From contig WIDE01000058.1 in NCBI GenBank assembly GCA_015039315.1, forward strand, positions 75,948-110,657: 34,710 bases of DNA, read 5' to 3'. The position numbers and the translations under genes are program-made. This DNA is from Clavulina sp. PMI_390. Taxonomy: Eukaryota; Basidiomycota; Agaricomycetes; Cantharellales; Hydnaceae. Positions within the stretch are counted from its first letter, which is position 1. The number at the start of each line of letters is the position of its first letter. The notes beneath the pieces were generated by a model, which had not been told where the DNA came from, made no database searches, and saw only the letters and a program-made list of their open reading frames with translations. Positions 10,533 to 20,633 of this stretch are shown here, one piece after another.

Positions 10533-12133
10533 ATGGCTATGTCAGCAACGACCGCTAACTGGCACTGGAAGTCCAAGGGCGTAACACCTTGGGCACGCTC
10601 GTGGTTTGAGCAGGAGCTCCCCACTGTTATCCTGACTAAGAATGATGTAACGATTGGCGTCTCGAGCCTCAAGGAGATGGAAGGTCAGTCATTCTAGCCA
10701 TGTGGGCTAACTTTTGGCGAATCTGATCACATCTGGCCACACTTTCTTCTTTTGGTGATCTCCAGGCGACGTCGAGCTTGGTATGCGGAAAAGCAAGCTG
10801 ATCACTATTTTCGACGTCCGAATGGTGATGAACTGGACAGGTTCGTGCTTCGTCGCACATATACTTGGAGATTCCTTTCTTGCTGACAGGTTCCGAAAAA
10901 AAGCTACCCATGCAGACGGAGCAAAAGCCACTGGATCCCTGACGATTCCTGAAGTTAGCCATGGAGTTGTGATTGACAATTTGGACGACTACGTTGTATG
11001 TATGCATATCACTTTTCATCTTAAGAATCATCACCACTAATTCTGAATCACTTCCGTTCGCAGTATGACTGGAAGCTGAATAAGGCGACCCCGGCAGACG
11101 ATGAACCTACCACACCTTCCCAATCCGATCTCTACAGCCTAGTAAAGAAGAACCTCCCCGGCCAGCTCACTAAACTCTTCGAGTCCTTCCCTCAAGCCAT
11201 CATTGATACTCATGGGAAGGATCTGGTCGCAACACCCACTGCCTCCGGCACAGCGACTCCGGTTGACTCCTCCAATGCCCCACCAGTCCCTTCTCTTGCT
11301 GGCTCCGCTCTTGCCCCTTCCTCGTTGGCCCCTAAACCTATCAAGAAGGTGGCCAACAGCTCAACAGTGCGCGTTGAGGGCCAGTTCATGGTTAGCTCTG
11401 CCGACCTTTTCGATATCCTCACCAATGAGGCCCGTATCCCGCAGTGGACCCGTGCGCCGGCTCACGTTAGTAACTTGTCGTATCATTGGATTATTGCCCC
11501 TGAGCTGAACTGAACGTTTTCTATCCATCGAACAGTCCAAACCTGAAGTAGGAGGAGTATTCTCACTCTTCGGTGATGGCGTCACAGGGAAATATACCGC
11601 TATCGACAAGCCGACGAGCTATGTCCAGACGTGGAAGCTGAAGAATCCCAGCTGGCCTGAAGGTGCTCAGGCATATTGATAGTATCATCTGTTCTTGTAC
11701 TCACGAACATCTCTAGGTCATGAAGCACAACTGACAACAACCCTTGAGGAGTCCACAGACTCTACAAAACTCAAGTTGGAGCTCCAGGGTGTGCCGAAGG
11801 GCCAAGAAGATGAAATGGAGAGGAATTTGATTGGATACTAGTTGAGTCTGACGAGTGGACATCGAAACCTACAACGCGAAGTCTGACGAACCTTTTGCCT
11901 TATTTTCGGGGACCTACAGCATCAACTCTTTGAAGAGTCTTGGGTACGTAGCATTCAATGTCCAGTCTCATGTAGACGTTCGCACTAGACGAAAGACAGT
12001 TGTGCCACATGAACGCCGAAAACGCTCCTCTCAGCCTGAGGGTGACGGCTTGCTCTGGTGGCAGGCGACGCTCTTCGGCGGTGTTCTTGCATGTCTTGTC
12101 GCTTGGACTGCCCTGGCCTACTATCCCCTATGA
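10533..12133 (+). CDS. AHA1: Hsp90 co-chaperone Aha1 with predicted C-terminal membrane anchor
   Basis: Seven exons: 10533-10683, 10766-10840, 10916-10995, 11064-11465, 11536-11662, 11717-11840 and 11920-12133, giving 390 residues. Aha1 stimulates the Hsp90 ATPase. The N-domain has the NWHWKSKG motif and an RKSKLITIFD block corresponding to the RKxK motif. A Pro/Ala/Ser linker follows, then the AHSA1 START-like domain (VRVEGQFMVSSADLFDILTN to NLIGYYINSLKSLG). After the usual end of the family there is a basic stretch (ERRKRSS) and a hydrophobic segment (LLWWQATLFGGVLACLVAW) only a few residues from the stop, which would act as a tail anchor. An optional 45-nt in-frame intron (11944-11988) would shorten the linker only. 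The donors GTTCGT and GTTGAG are unusual but needed by the frame. Confidence 0.92.
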
Positions 12134-13316
12134 TTATGATCATATGTACTTCGTGACGAACGACGACTGGGCAATGTCCGGATCTCAAGAGCATCATAAT
12201 ACTCACGCCGTCGTTTTATCTATTCATCCGTGCGCTCGTGATTCCATTTACTCCCGGGATCGACTGACATTTGTTGCTTTCTCTCCTTCCTTCGTCTGCG
12301 CCGCCCACCGTCCAAACTTGCCCTTCGCCGGCCTCAACAGCATCGGAAGCCAGCTCTGAACGTAACAAACAACTCGATGCAGGGTCAGATGTTCGCTTCC
12401 CCGCCTCTCAGCCGGACGCTTCCCACCATCTGCTCGTCCTCCCACCGGCAACCTTAGGCCACTTCCCTCCTCGCGAAGAAGCCAACAAACCAAAGAAAGA
12501 ATCATTGTGTGTGTAATACTACATCATCGTGTTGTATGTAAGCCCAAACCAAAGCATAAAGAAACAAGAAGTTGCCGCCATCTGTGCATCTATTATTCTC
12601 ATACTTCCGTGCCATAGGCACAACGATTGAGCCATTTCCCCTCCTATCAGTCGATCATGATGAAGGCTCCACAGCTTGCATGTGGGCTTGACTATGAGCG
12701 CCGTTGAGAATGTGCGATTCTGCAGCGGGGAAGAGGCGCGCGCGACGCGTTGCGGGAAGCCCCACCCCGCCGGAGCCAACAACATCATCACTATTTCTTC
12801 TTGGCCTAGAACAGGAAAACCAATACTCATAGTTTGCGCCCGGGCGCTGTTTCCTTCTCGGCCTGGATGCATCCGACTACGCAATGCTCCGAACTCACGA
12901 GTCGTGAGATTGGTCCGCCCCGAGTTGGTCCCCCTTTCCCCTGTGCGGCTGGCTGGCGGTGGCTCTGCGGAACTTGAAAGTTGGAAGCTTGCGCTCTCAG
13001 CTTCCGATCCGCGATTGATGCGTGAGTGATGCTGGGCAGGTCCTAGCCAGTTAGGGTTGGTCCGCCTCGTAGGTTGTCAGACTTTAGGAATTCCAAGAGA
13101 GAACGCGTTGGAAAACGATTTACTGCGTTCGTCCTTCCCCCTCGGAGGATCACATTCGAAGCTTCATCGACATATGCCAAACTCGCACATGCTAATCTTG
13201 CCTGCCAACCAACTGACCGCTCAGGAATCGAGCCGATCCCTTCCGTCGTCGACCCCACCGCCACTGCGCATAAGTGATAATAAAGTGTGCGATTCAGAAT
13301 TGCCAACAAAGTTGTA
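12134..13316. other. Gene-free stretch after AHA1
   Basis: I see no supported gene in about 1.2 kb. The frame at 12271-12516 has no ATG and low-complexity Ser/Pro content. A perfect 15-bp odd-centred palindrome (CTCACGAGTCGTGAG) is at 12894-12908. The first 200-300 bp should include the AHA1 3' UTR. Confidence 0.5.
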
Positions 13317-13625
13317 ATGGAAGATCCCGCCACCGGCACTCATATGAGCGAATCCTCACATGAAGGGTTGTTGTACCCTGACGCCTCCAAGCCTCCTTTC
13401 ATAGGATACCCTTGCATAATATGCCAACCGTCTTATGACGACCTTCGCGCCGCTGGCATCATCATACGTTTGAGCGCCAATGAGCTTCAATTTCGTGCGT
13501 TGTCACCAGTTAAGCAAGCTTGGTGGATTTCTGGGGCCGTGATCGCGAGCGTCGTTCGGATTTTGTTTGAGCTCAGCTTCCGGTTCATACATAAGAGGTC
13601 ACGCCTTCGGAACGTAATAAGATAA
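13317..13625 (+). CDS. Small hypothetical protein, possibly one membrane segment
   Basis: A single-exon frame of 102 residues starting at ATG 13317. It has a C-x-x-C pair (PCIICQP) and one moderately hydrophobic stretch (WWISGAVIASVVRILFEL) followed by a basic end (HKRSRLRNVIR). I recognise no family. It could be a chance frame in intergenic DNA; the main points in favour are its composition and an ATG start. No splice partner is evident. Confidence 0.22.
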   Translation: MEDPATGTHMSESSHEGLLYPDASKPPFIGYPCIICQPSYDDLRAAGIIIRLSANELQFRALSPVKQAWWISGAVIASVVRILFELSFRFIHKRSRLRNVIR

Positions 13626-14294
13626 GCTCGCATGAGATTAATGGGTGGTACGATAACAAGGACATGATACTAGGAATAAGACACGAAGAAAAAATGAAAA
13701 AGACCAAAGAAACAGAAGGGAGTACATGTGTGGACACAAGTGGAAAGGGAAAGGCTCGGGGGAGACCCACATTCTAACAAAGCGATAAAGCAGTACATGT
13801 ACAAGGTACAAAGGTTGGGAGTGGAGAGGCAGTGTTGGGAAGAGAATGAAGAAGGAGATGGGATAATTATACAAATCCGGAGCATTGAAGCGAGTGCGTA
13901 ACTCGTGATGCCCACGTGCACCTGGCAGTGTGACCAGCAGAGATCGAGATAGAGCATTAAGGGCCTGTTGAGGGACCAGAGTGATCAATCCATATGGATT
14001 ACGGATAGATGTTTTGATGGGTGACCTCGGCTCAGCGCGGTATCTCCGAGACGAATTGTGAAGTGAAAGGAATAATAAGCGGCATGCATAGAGTGCAGAT
14101 TATGAACTCAGAGGTGGTGTGCGGAGAGAAAGAGAAGGAGTTACAATTGCCAATGTGGCAAGTTTGGCAGGTGGAGAAGATGAGATTCGTGTGGAGCGAG
14201 GGTGTTCCTCCCATTTGGCGCATGACACCTGCGGTGTCATACGGTCTGGAACCAAAAGCGCCCCACGTTTTCACAATGGCAAGCGGTTACTAGC
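13626..14294. other. Gene-free stretch, probably 3' flank of the unknown minus-strand gene
   Basis: No supported gene. Positions 13680-13860 are purine-rich on the plus strand, hence pyrimidine-rich on the transcribed strand of the neighbouring minus gene. Reading frames across it (13585-13988) have a composition expected from such a bias, not from protein. It probably includes the 3' UTR of the gene ending at 14295. Confidence 0.45.
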
Positions 14295-14852
14295 TCACAG
14301 GGAGCGTTGAGACCCATGTGGCAGGCGAAGGTTCGGAGGTACTCGAATGCGAATGTATAGCTTTTGGTTCTCGGGAGGCGAGTCGATATGCATTGCTTGC
14401 GCATCATCATCGGAGTAGGCTGACGGCACAGCGGCATATGAGCGAGGCGGGGTAGGTGGGGGAGTAACCAATCCAAGAGATAGCAATGGAAGAGTTTGCT
14501 CAAGTTCGCTCACAGAGCCAACGGAAGAGGAGAGGGAGTAAGGTGTGGAGGGGGGACTGGCAGTGCTCGAGGTCACAGGAATATTCGCTCCGTGGGTTCG
14601 GTTGCGAGGTATACGGAGACGCAAGACAATGGGTGGCCTTTCAGTTTCGTCCAGCTCGTCATCAGCATCAGCCCCTTCCAAAGTCAGGTGGCGTGAGTTG
14701 GTCGAGTAAGGCGAGGCGGATTCGGTGCGTCTCCGCTTGCGCTCCAGGGACATGCTCGATGCGGGTCGCTTCAGCGATGTTGGAGACGTGGGGGAAGTAG
14801 GGGAAGAAGGTCCAGCTACTGAAGCCCTGTGCATCATATTTGTCGATACCAT
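14295..14852 (-). CDS. Unknown Ser/Pro-rich protein with nuclear-localisation-like motif
   Basis: A single coding exon of 185 residues starting at ATG 14852. The likely 5' UTR intron is 14943-14874 (GTGAGT donor, TGCTAG acceptor). Features seen: an SPTSPTSPTS repeat near residue 16, a basic cluster ERKRRRTES that resembles a nuclear localisation signal, an acidic patch DADDELDETE, and two related short motifs, IVLRLRIPRNR in the middle and LYIRIRVPPNLR near the C-terminus. Most of the protein looks disordered. I do not recognise the family and assign no function. The open frame, the ATG and the clean leader intron support a real gene. Confidence 0.55.
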   Translation of the reverse strand: MVSTNMMHRASVAGPSSPTSPTSPTSLKRPASSMSLERKRRRTESASPYSTNSRHLTLEGADADDELDETERPPIVLRLRIPRNRTHGANIPVTSSTASPPSTPYSLSSSVGSVSELEQTLPLLSLGLVTPPPTPPRSYAAVPSAYSDDDAQAMHIDSPPENQKLYIRIRVPPNLRLPHGSQRSL

Positions 14853-15741
14853 TGAAGGAATAGCTGAAGATATCTAGCAATTGTCTTCATCAGCATTGGC
14901 ATCGGTGTTGAGACCGACCGACGGTTGTTGTTATACTACTCACAATGAAACGCGAGTTGAAAGCTGATCAACTTTTGTAGGCTTGAAGCTATAGCAGGAA
15001 CCTTGGTTTCTCTGCTGCTTATGAGTAAGGTTGTAGGGATGCTGGTGGTGGTGGTGGAGAGCAAGGAGTAAAGCTAGGGAGGCTGGGATCTAAATCCAAT
15101 GCTTATGACGAGAAGGGGAATGCATGGGATCGTTCGGATCCATATACCGGTGGAGATGAATTCCCTCGCGGTAGGTTCGCTTGTCGTAGGAGCTGGCAGT
15201 CCGTCTCCGTGCAGTGTCCCCCTTGGGCGCCATATATTGTTGGAAATAGATCTGACAGCGTTGGTCATCACTCCGTCGTCGATAGTCATTTTGAGGACCA
15301 TGCGAGGAGAAGGGGGCAGACGAAGAGGAGGTCGAACACTCAATTGGCTCGGGGTGGTTCGGTCGATCTATGTATGGTGTGTGTAATTATTCACTTGGGC
15401 ATGATCGCCGCCAAAAGGCAAATTGCGTGTCCCAGGCTTCGGACTCGATATTGACCAACTCGAAGCCGTCGATATTGGCCAATAAGATGACCAATATGAC
15501 AGAAATTACAATCATATGGTGACGGAACCGCCCGATGGAACCTCAGGAACGAGCTAGTGGGTCATGTCAATGAAGAACGTGGTTAGGGTTCCACATTATT
15601 CAAATGGAGCTGCGAACACAGTTCGGGGCTGGAGGGATACTGAGTAACTAACTGCTACAACTAGTGGTACAGGTACAGCGGCATACAAGACTGAGGTTTC
15701 GCCAATAATTGCTCTGAGGTCACAGGGGATTTCACAACAAA
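14853..15741. promoter_or_regulatory. Upstream region of the Ser/Pro-rich gene, with CCAAT elements
   Basis: No coding gene is supported. The region holds the leader intron (14943-14874), a short TGG microsatellite at 15042-15057, and a cluster of CCAAT-type sites around 15450-15495, including the perfect palindrome ATTGGCCAAT at 15474-15483. The left part should be the promoter of the minus-strand gene ending at 14295. The right end is the 3' flank of the next minus-strand gene, which stops at 15742. Confidence 0.45.
15042..15057. repeat. TGG trinucleotide microsatellite
   Basis: Five consecutive TGG units in the presumed promoter of the Ser/Pro-rich gene. It is short and possibly polymorphic. 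Confidence 0.7.
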
Positions 15742-18162
15742 TCATGAAGGGGACCGGAGCTTCACCCTGGCTCGAGAAACGCGCCGCGTGGAGCGCGAGA
15801 GTGAACGTCGACGCTGAGGACCGGAAGAGCCCTCCTCCGCCTTCACCTCTGTTGTTGCTTCCCGCTTGACCCTCAGCTCCGGCTTCTCTTCCTCTTTGGC
15901 GCTTAATAGCTGGATATAGTCATGCCGGTATTTGATGAACTCTAACGTCCAGCACCCCGCACGCTAAAGGACAGACATCGGCTGGTAACCGCAGATCCAT
16001 ACTTGTTTGCAGGATAAGATAACGACGAACTGTTGCCTCTATTGCCATCGCCTCATCAAATTGTTCAAACGACGGTTCCTCCCCAGGCCCCAAGTCCCAA
16101 AACGCGCAAATGATCTCATTCCAACGTGCAAAACGCTTGGCAGCGCCATACCAACTTCGGCGATTCTATTGTAGACATGTCATTTTCAGAAGAATAAAAA
16201 ACGAATATTCTACGCCGAAAGATACCTCTGCCACAAGGTACTCACTTTCTCGGGAAGGCTCATCCATTCCTCTCCAGATATATCTTCGCTCTCCCTAAAT
16301 CTGTACTGCCCCATGTAGAGCCATTTGTTGGGAGCAAGCTTACGGAACAATGTGACTCCATTTGGGGTATCCAGGATTGGTACACCCAGATTCTCCGGCA
16401 GCCGGATACTAACGCCATGCTCCCCGACGCGCAACGGGGCACAAACGTTCCAATCCTCAACAACATAACAAATATTGGCCACATCGCCGTGAACAACACG
16501 GCTGACATGGGGTATCGAATACTGGTTTTGAGCACCTCCCCCGAAGACCGCACTTATACACGCCCTACTGAACGCAAAAAGATAAGCTCCGGGGACGATC
16601 TGTGGTTCAAACAATGCAAGACGCTTTTCTGAAATTAATCGGAACGCGCGATGAGGCGGAACAGTGTGGAGCTTGCCGTGAAAATACCTTCAGCACGTTT
16701 TGGGAAGTGACACCCTGCGAGACAACGGACGTACCTCTTCGTCGAAGTCGGGCGGCAGCTCATTCTAGTAGATTGATGGAGCGGGGTTGGTGTTAACGTA
16801 AGTCAAAAGTAGTCATACGGGGTTAATACCAGCTCCTCACCAAGGTCGACGGCTCATCTTCCCTCTTAGCTGGCGGACTATCGAATCCTTTATTACTATT
16901 CACGCGATGGGCGGTAAGAGTCTCCATAAACCCGTCTTGTATCCCGAGATACTCCAAGAACCAGCATTGCATTTGCTACGATTCGCATAGTCAATAGTCA
17001 AGATAGAACCGTCAGACAGCTTGTTTGCGAAAGGGACGGTGTCATAACTTACCGGCATGAAGGAGTCATCGGACATAGCAAGGTCGAAATGAAGGAACTT
17101 CACCGCCCGATCCTTAGAAAGATTTACGCTGCTGGCTCTGACGCTATTCATCCAGCGTCGATTCCGAAGCGCTGTCTCGTACCAGAGGACGCGAGACTAG
17201 GAGACACATGATCAGCTGTCCAGTTTGCATCCCTAAAACGAGAAGGGAAATACTCACCTCGAGAGGAAGGGCCTTCCACTCCTGGCGAGCAAGGGCCAAA
17301 GATCTATGAGGACGGTAGTGCCCAATATAGGTGTACATTTCAGGCCGAGAGGTAGCTTGAGGCGACCTCTTGAACACCGCAATCACCGGCATGTTTTCGC
17401 ACAACACACCATAAACACTGTCAGACTCTGGACCATCGATTAGTACTCCATCGGAGCCCAAAGTGGAGGGGCCACAAGGTTGACGATCAGGCGAGAGTAA
17501 TATTGCAGCTTTCTGACCAACAGTTGCAAACCCACTGTCTCGCCAGTGAGTGGGCGCTGAACGTGATGAGTTGACCCCTAGTACGGCCCCAATTTGAGGC
17601 TTCGAAAATTTCTGGTTTTCAGGTATTGTGGAGGTTATGTTAGGGGGGAAAGATGAGATCGGAGGTTTGTGGTTATTCATCAGGCTGGCGCGCTGAGAAA
17701 CTAGATTCTTAAGTACAGCCGCGGTCACATCCTATTACGGGGAAGCAAACAGGGGTATTAATACAATAAGGCTCCGGCGAATCTTTTGATAGCCTAACCT
17801 TCTGTGATGCAGGACTGTCATCATGGGATGTTTCGACCTGGGATGCAAAAGAGGATAAACAGGCGCACAGGAATACCAAAACAAGACACCAACTTTCACT
17901 ATTGATGATTGGCCTATTCGCGGTGGTGGAGGTAGCAAAACGTATGGTTTTGCAAGCGGCCCCACATGAGGAGCTCTCTTCGGAGATATCTGAGGAATAT
18001 GTAAAATCTCAGTGTGCCTCGATCGCAAAGTTCCTTGATAGTGTGGATCCACACATTATGACGAGTAGATTCTATGGCTGGGTCCTCGTCCCGAAATCCG
18101 CGCTTCCCTCCAGCTTTCGGGGTCTCAATCGGTCGAGGTGTTGGTCTAGATACATTGGCCAT
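15742..18162 (-). CDS. Two-module protein, probable DUF6697-type family (gene 1)
   Basis: Proposed exons: 18162-18055, 17989-17900, 17837-17799, 17731-17258, 17196-17053, 16975-16841, 16764-16735, 16599-16246, 16165-16031 and 15963-15742. They total 1731 nt (576 residues), with every intron in phase 0. Module 1 (from 17731) has GSDGVLIDGP, YTYIGHYR, EWKALPLE, LWYETALRNRRW and QCWFLEY. Module 2 (from 16599) has NGVTLF, WLYMGQYR, EWMSLPEK, SWYGAAKRFARW and CWTLEFIKYRHDY, then a basic Arg/Ser-rich tail. I think this is the agaricomycete DUF6697 family, but that is from memory. No function is known to me. The least certain link is 16841 to 16599: the first module could instead end at TAA 16825-16823 as its own 335-residue gene, leaving module 2 without a clear start. 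Confidence 0.52.
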
Positions 18163-18785
18163 GGCGGTGGACGTGGACGCTTCAGTGGCGAGCAGCTGTC
18201 CAACAGTTAATGTTTAAGACGATCCCTCGAGGCGCAGGGGGCCTGATATATGGTTAATAACTGCTTTTCTCAGCGTCGATTGTTCGGATAAATGGGGAGT
18301 ATGTTGTTTGTTGAGGTTTTCGCCGACTTCGGCGGATGCAACACGAGGTCCCATCGTTTGGCAGCAAGAGACCAGGTTGAACATTCAATAGGAGGACCTT
18401 TACCAAGGTCATCACCTAGATTCTTTTATAATATCCTCATCCGACTGTCACGCCCATACTATATGTTGGGAAAATTGATGTTCGGTCTTCAGGAGTATAG
18501 TAATATTCCTTAATTGCCTTTCTCCTATACCACATGTATATATTATCGAGTACTAGGAGTAGATCTATAAGTCTTTCCGCTATCCTACCCTGCTGGAAGT
18601 ACTCTACCCAACCCGCTGAGCTTAACACTATATCTACGGGAGAGTTATACAAACTTCTGAGAAGGACACGACACAAACTCGAACATTTGGTTTCTCTATT
18701 GGGATTCACAAACAATTTGGATATCTAGTGTCACTACTTTCAAGTTGCCAATTGCTTCCTCAGTTTCATTGCATCTAATGAGGGT
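18163..18785. other. Intergenic between the two two-module genes
   Basis: About 620 bp, with the promoter of gene 1 on its left and the 3' flank of gene 2 on its right. It is AT-richer than its surroundings around 18430-18560. The minus frame 18437-18715 lacks an ATG and I could not link it by splicing to either gene. Confidence 0.5.
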
Positions 18786-20633
18786 CTAGTTGGCTTCAGC
18801 TTCTTCTACGGTGATTTCACCCGCCAACACACGAAAATAATCATGACGATAGTGAATGAACTCCAAGGTCCAGCAGTCCAGTTTCTGCAGAAGATATCGA
18901 GGAGTATGAGCCACAAGGTTTGGTTGATTCATCCTTTACGTACCGTGACTCCGAGAGACATAGCGGCATTGAATGTATCCTTCGTAATCGTATCATCTGT
19001 ACGCCCGGGTGTCAACACATTAATCGCATCTCTCCATTGTTTCATAAGGTTGGCCTTTCTGAACCATACAGTCTTTGTCTATCAGGGGATCACGAATCAG
19101 CGACAAGTGCTCAATAGGCTCTACTTTGAGCTTACCGTTTCATCTAAAGCAGCCCACTCGTCTGTTGATAGTTCTGCGGCCCTGCAAGCCCGGTATTGGC
19201 CTAAGTAGATCCAATTATTCATACCATTCCAGCAGAACAGAGTAACACCATTTGGTTCAGGGCTCGGAACGTCTTTGAACATTCCTTCGGGTGGTAGGAA
19301 AAGAACACCGTCTTTGCCTGGCTGTGAGGGTCCCCATGGATTCCAGTTTGGCCGGATACACAAGTTCGATGTGTTATTGAGGATCACTTTCTCCTCGCTT
19401 GGGTTGGAGATCGTGGCCTGCCGGCCACCACCAAAGATTTTGCTGATTCGAATCCTCGAAAATCCGCGGCGTGACGACCCATTTGTAGAAGTAGGAAGAA
19501 CTGCATCGAGACGGATTGGCGCGGTTGAGTCAATAGTAGCACCGTGTGGCACAACCCTCTCCTGACCGTTAGAAACCGTGAGAACAAGCAAATTTATTAA
19601 CGCCCGGCTTATTAGGAGTATGCTATAAGATATGACAAACCATTGGCTTCTCTGAATTTCCGCTAGAATCAAGTGGTGGGTGGACTGAGTGGGCATTGTG
19701 TTCCGGTTTGAGGGCGGCGGGCGCAGGTTTGATGCTCGTCACGAGCTCTTGTTGGTATTCTTGGAATTCGAGAGCCCAGCAACAAAGCCTCTAGAACAAA
19801 GAGGTATGTGTTCATGGCCTGAATCGCTTTGATGATTCAGACTGATCGGTATTCTCACCCGACTGCCCTCGACCCTCATCGACTCCTGGAGCCCACTAAA
19901 GCTCACCGGAGAACCTGATCCTTGGCGCAGGTAGCTTCGAATAGACCGCAGCCACGTTTTTCGGCCGTTTGCAATGTCGAACCAACAGTACTTCGTCTAT
20001 GCCAATGAAAGAATGATTAAGCAGGCTGACTTCCTAACTAGTCGATTCTCACCTGCTCTGGAAGGCATCTCCATTCAACGTAAGACAGTTCTACAGAGGG
20101 GATCACTCGATAGTGACCAAGGTACGTGCACTGCTCTGCTTGTGCAGAAAACACGGCAAACGGTCGGCCATTTTGTGTGAGAACAAGAGATCGATACAAG
20201 CTGTGGTGTTCGGGAGTATCGAAAAAGACGCCATGGGAACCGTGTGTATTAGGGCGGAGAGGATGGCGCTCCGCAGTGAGGAGGAGCACGCTGTCTCCGT
20301 TATCATTGACGATAAATTTGTGAACACCCCACGTTTGTATTGAACGTTCTGAAGCTTCCGCACCATACAGTTCGCCTATTTGGTGGGTGTCCCAGGTGCC
20401 AGATGAGGGTGCTTGGGAAGGGAAAGCGTTAGGGCCCGCTAGGAGCCTGAGGAACGCAGTCCGTCGCGCCGTGATCTCGACGACGCTGAGGGACAGATGA
20501 GCCTATAGTAAACATGTGACTAGGTCAGTATGGCGCCCTTTTTAAAGGTGAGAGCGGCGGAAAAACGCACAGCGGATGCGGAGGCGAGAAGACTGCTAGT
20601 GCCAGGCTCAGGCTTTGTTACGCTATTCGTCAT
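18786..20633 (-). CDS. Two-module protein, probable DUF6697-type family (gene 2)
   Basis: Seven exons: 20633-20571, 20502-20053, 19996-19859, 19790-19641, 19561-19136, 19078-18944 and 18884-18786. They total 1461 nt (486 residues), with all six introns in phase 0 and 56-79 nt long. Module 1 shows QTWGVHKF, GSHGVFFD, CTYLGHYR, EWRCLPEQ, CWFDIANGRKTW and CCWALEFQEY. Module 2 shows FSRIRISKIFGGG, GKDGVLFL, NGVTLF, WIYLGQYR, EWAALDET, VWFRKANLMKQW and DCWTLEFIHYRHDY. The first exon (MTNSVTKPEPGTSS) is the least certain part; it was chosen for a phase-0 GTGCGT donor. The modules are joined because the exon ending at 19641 runs into a good GTTTGT donor and module 2 has no start of its own. Function unknown. 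Confidence 0.6.

Noticed and set aside
12271..12516. Plus-strand Ser/Pro-rich frame after AHA1
   Set aside because: It begins with TTG, has low-complexity composition and no splice partner.
18437..18715. Minus-strand frame of 92 codons with protein-like composition
   Set aside because: It has no ATG, no domain, and no splice connection to the flanking module genes that keeps the frame.
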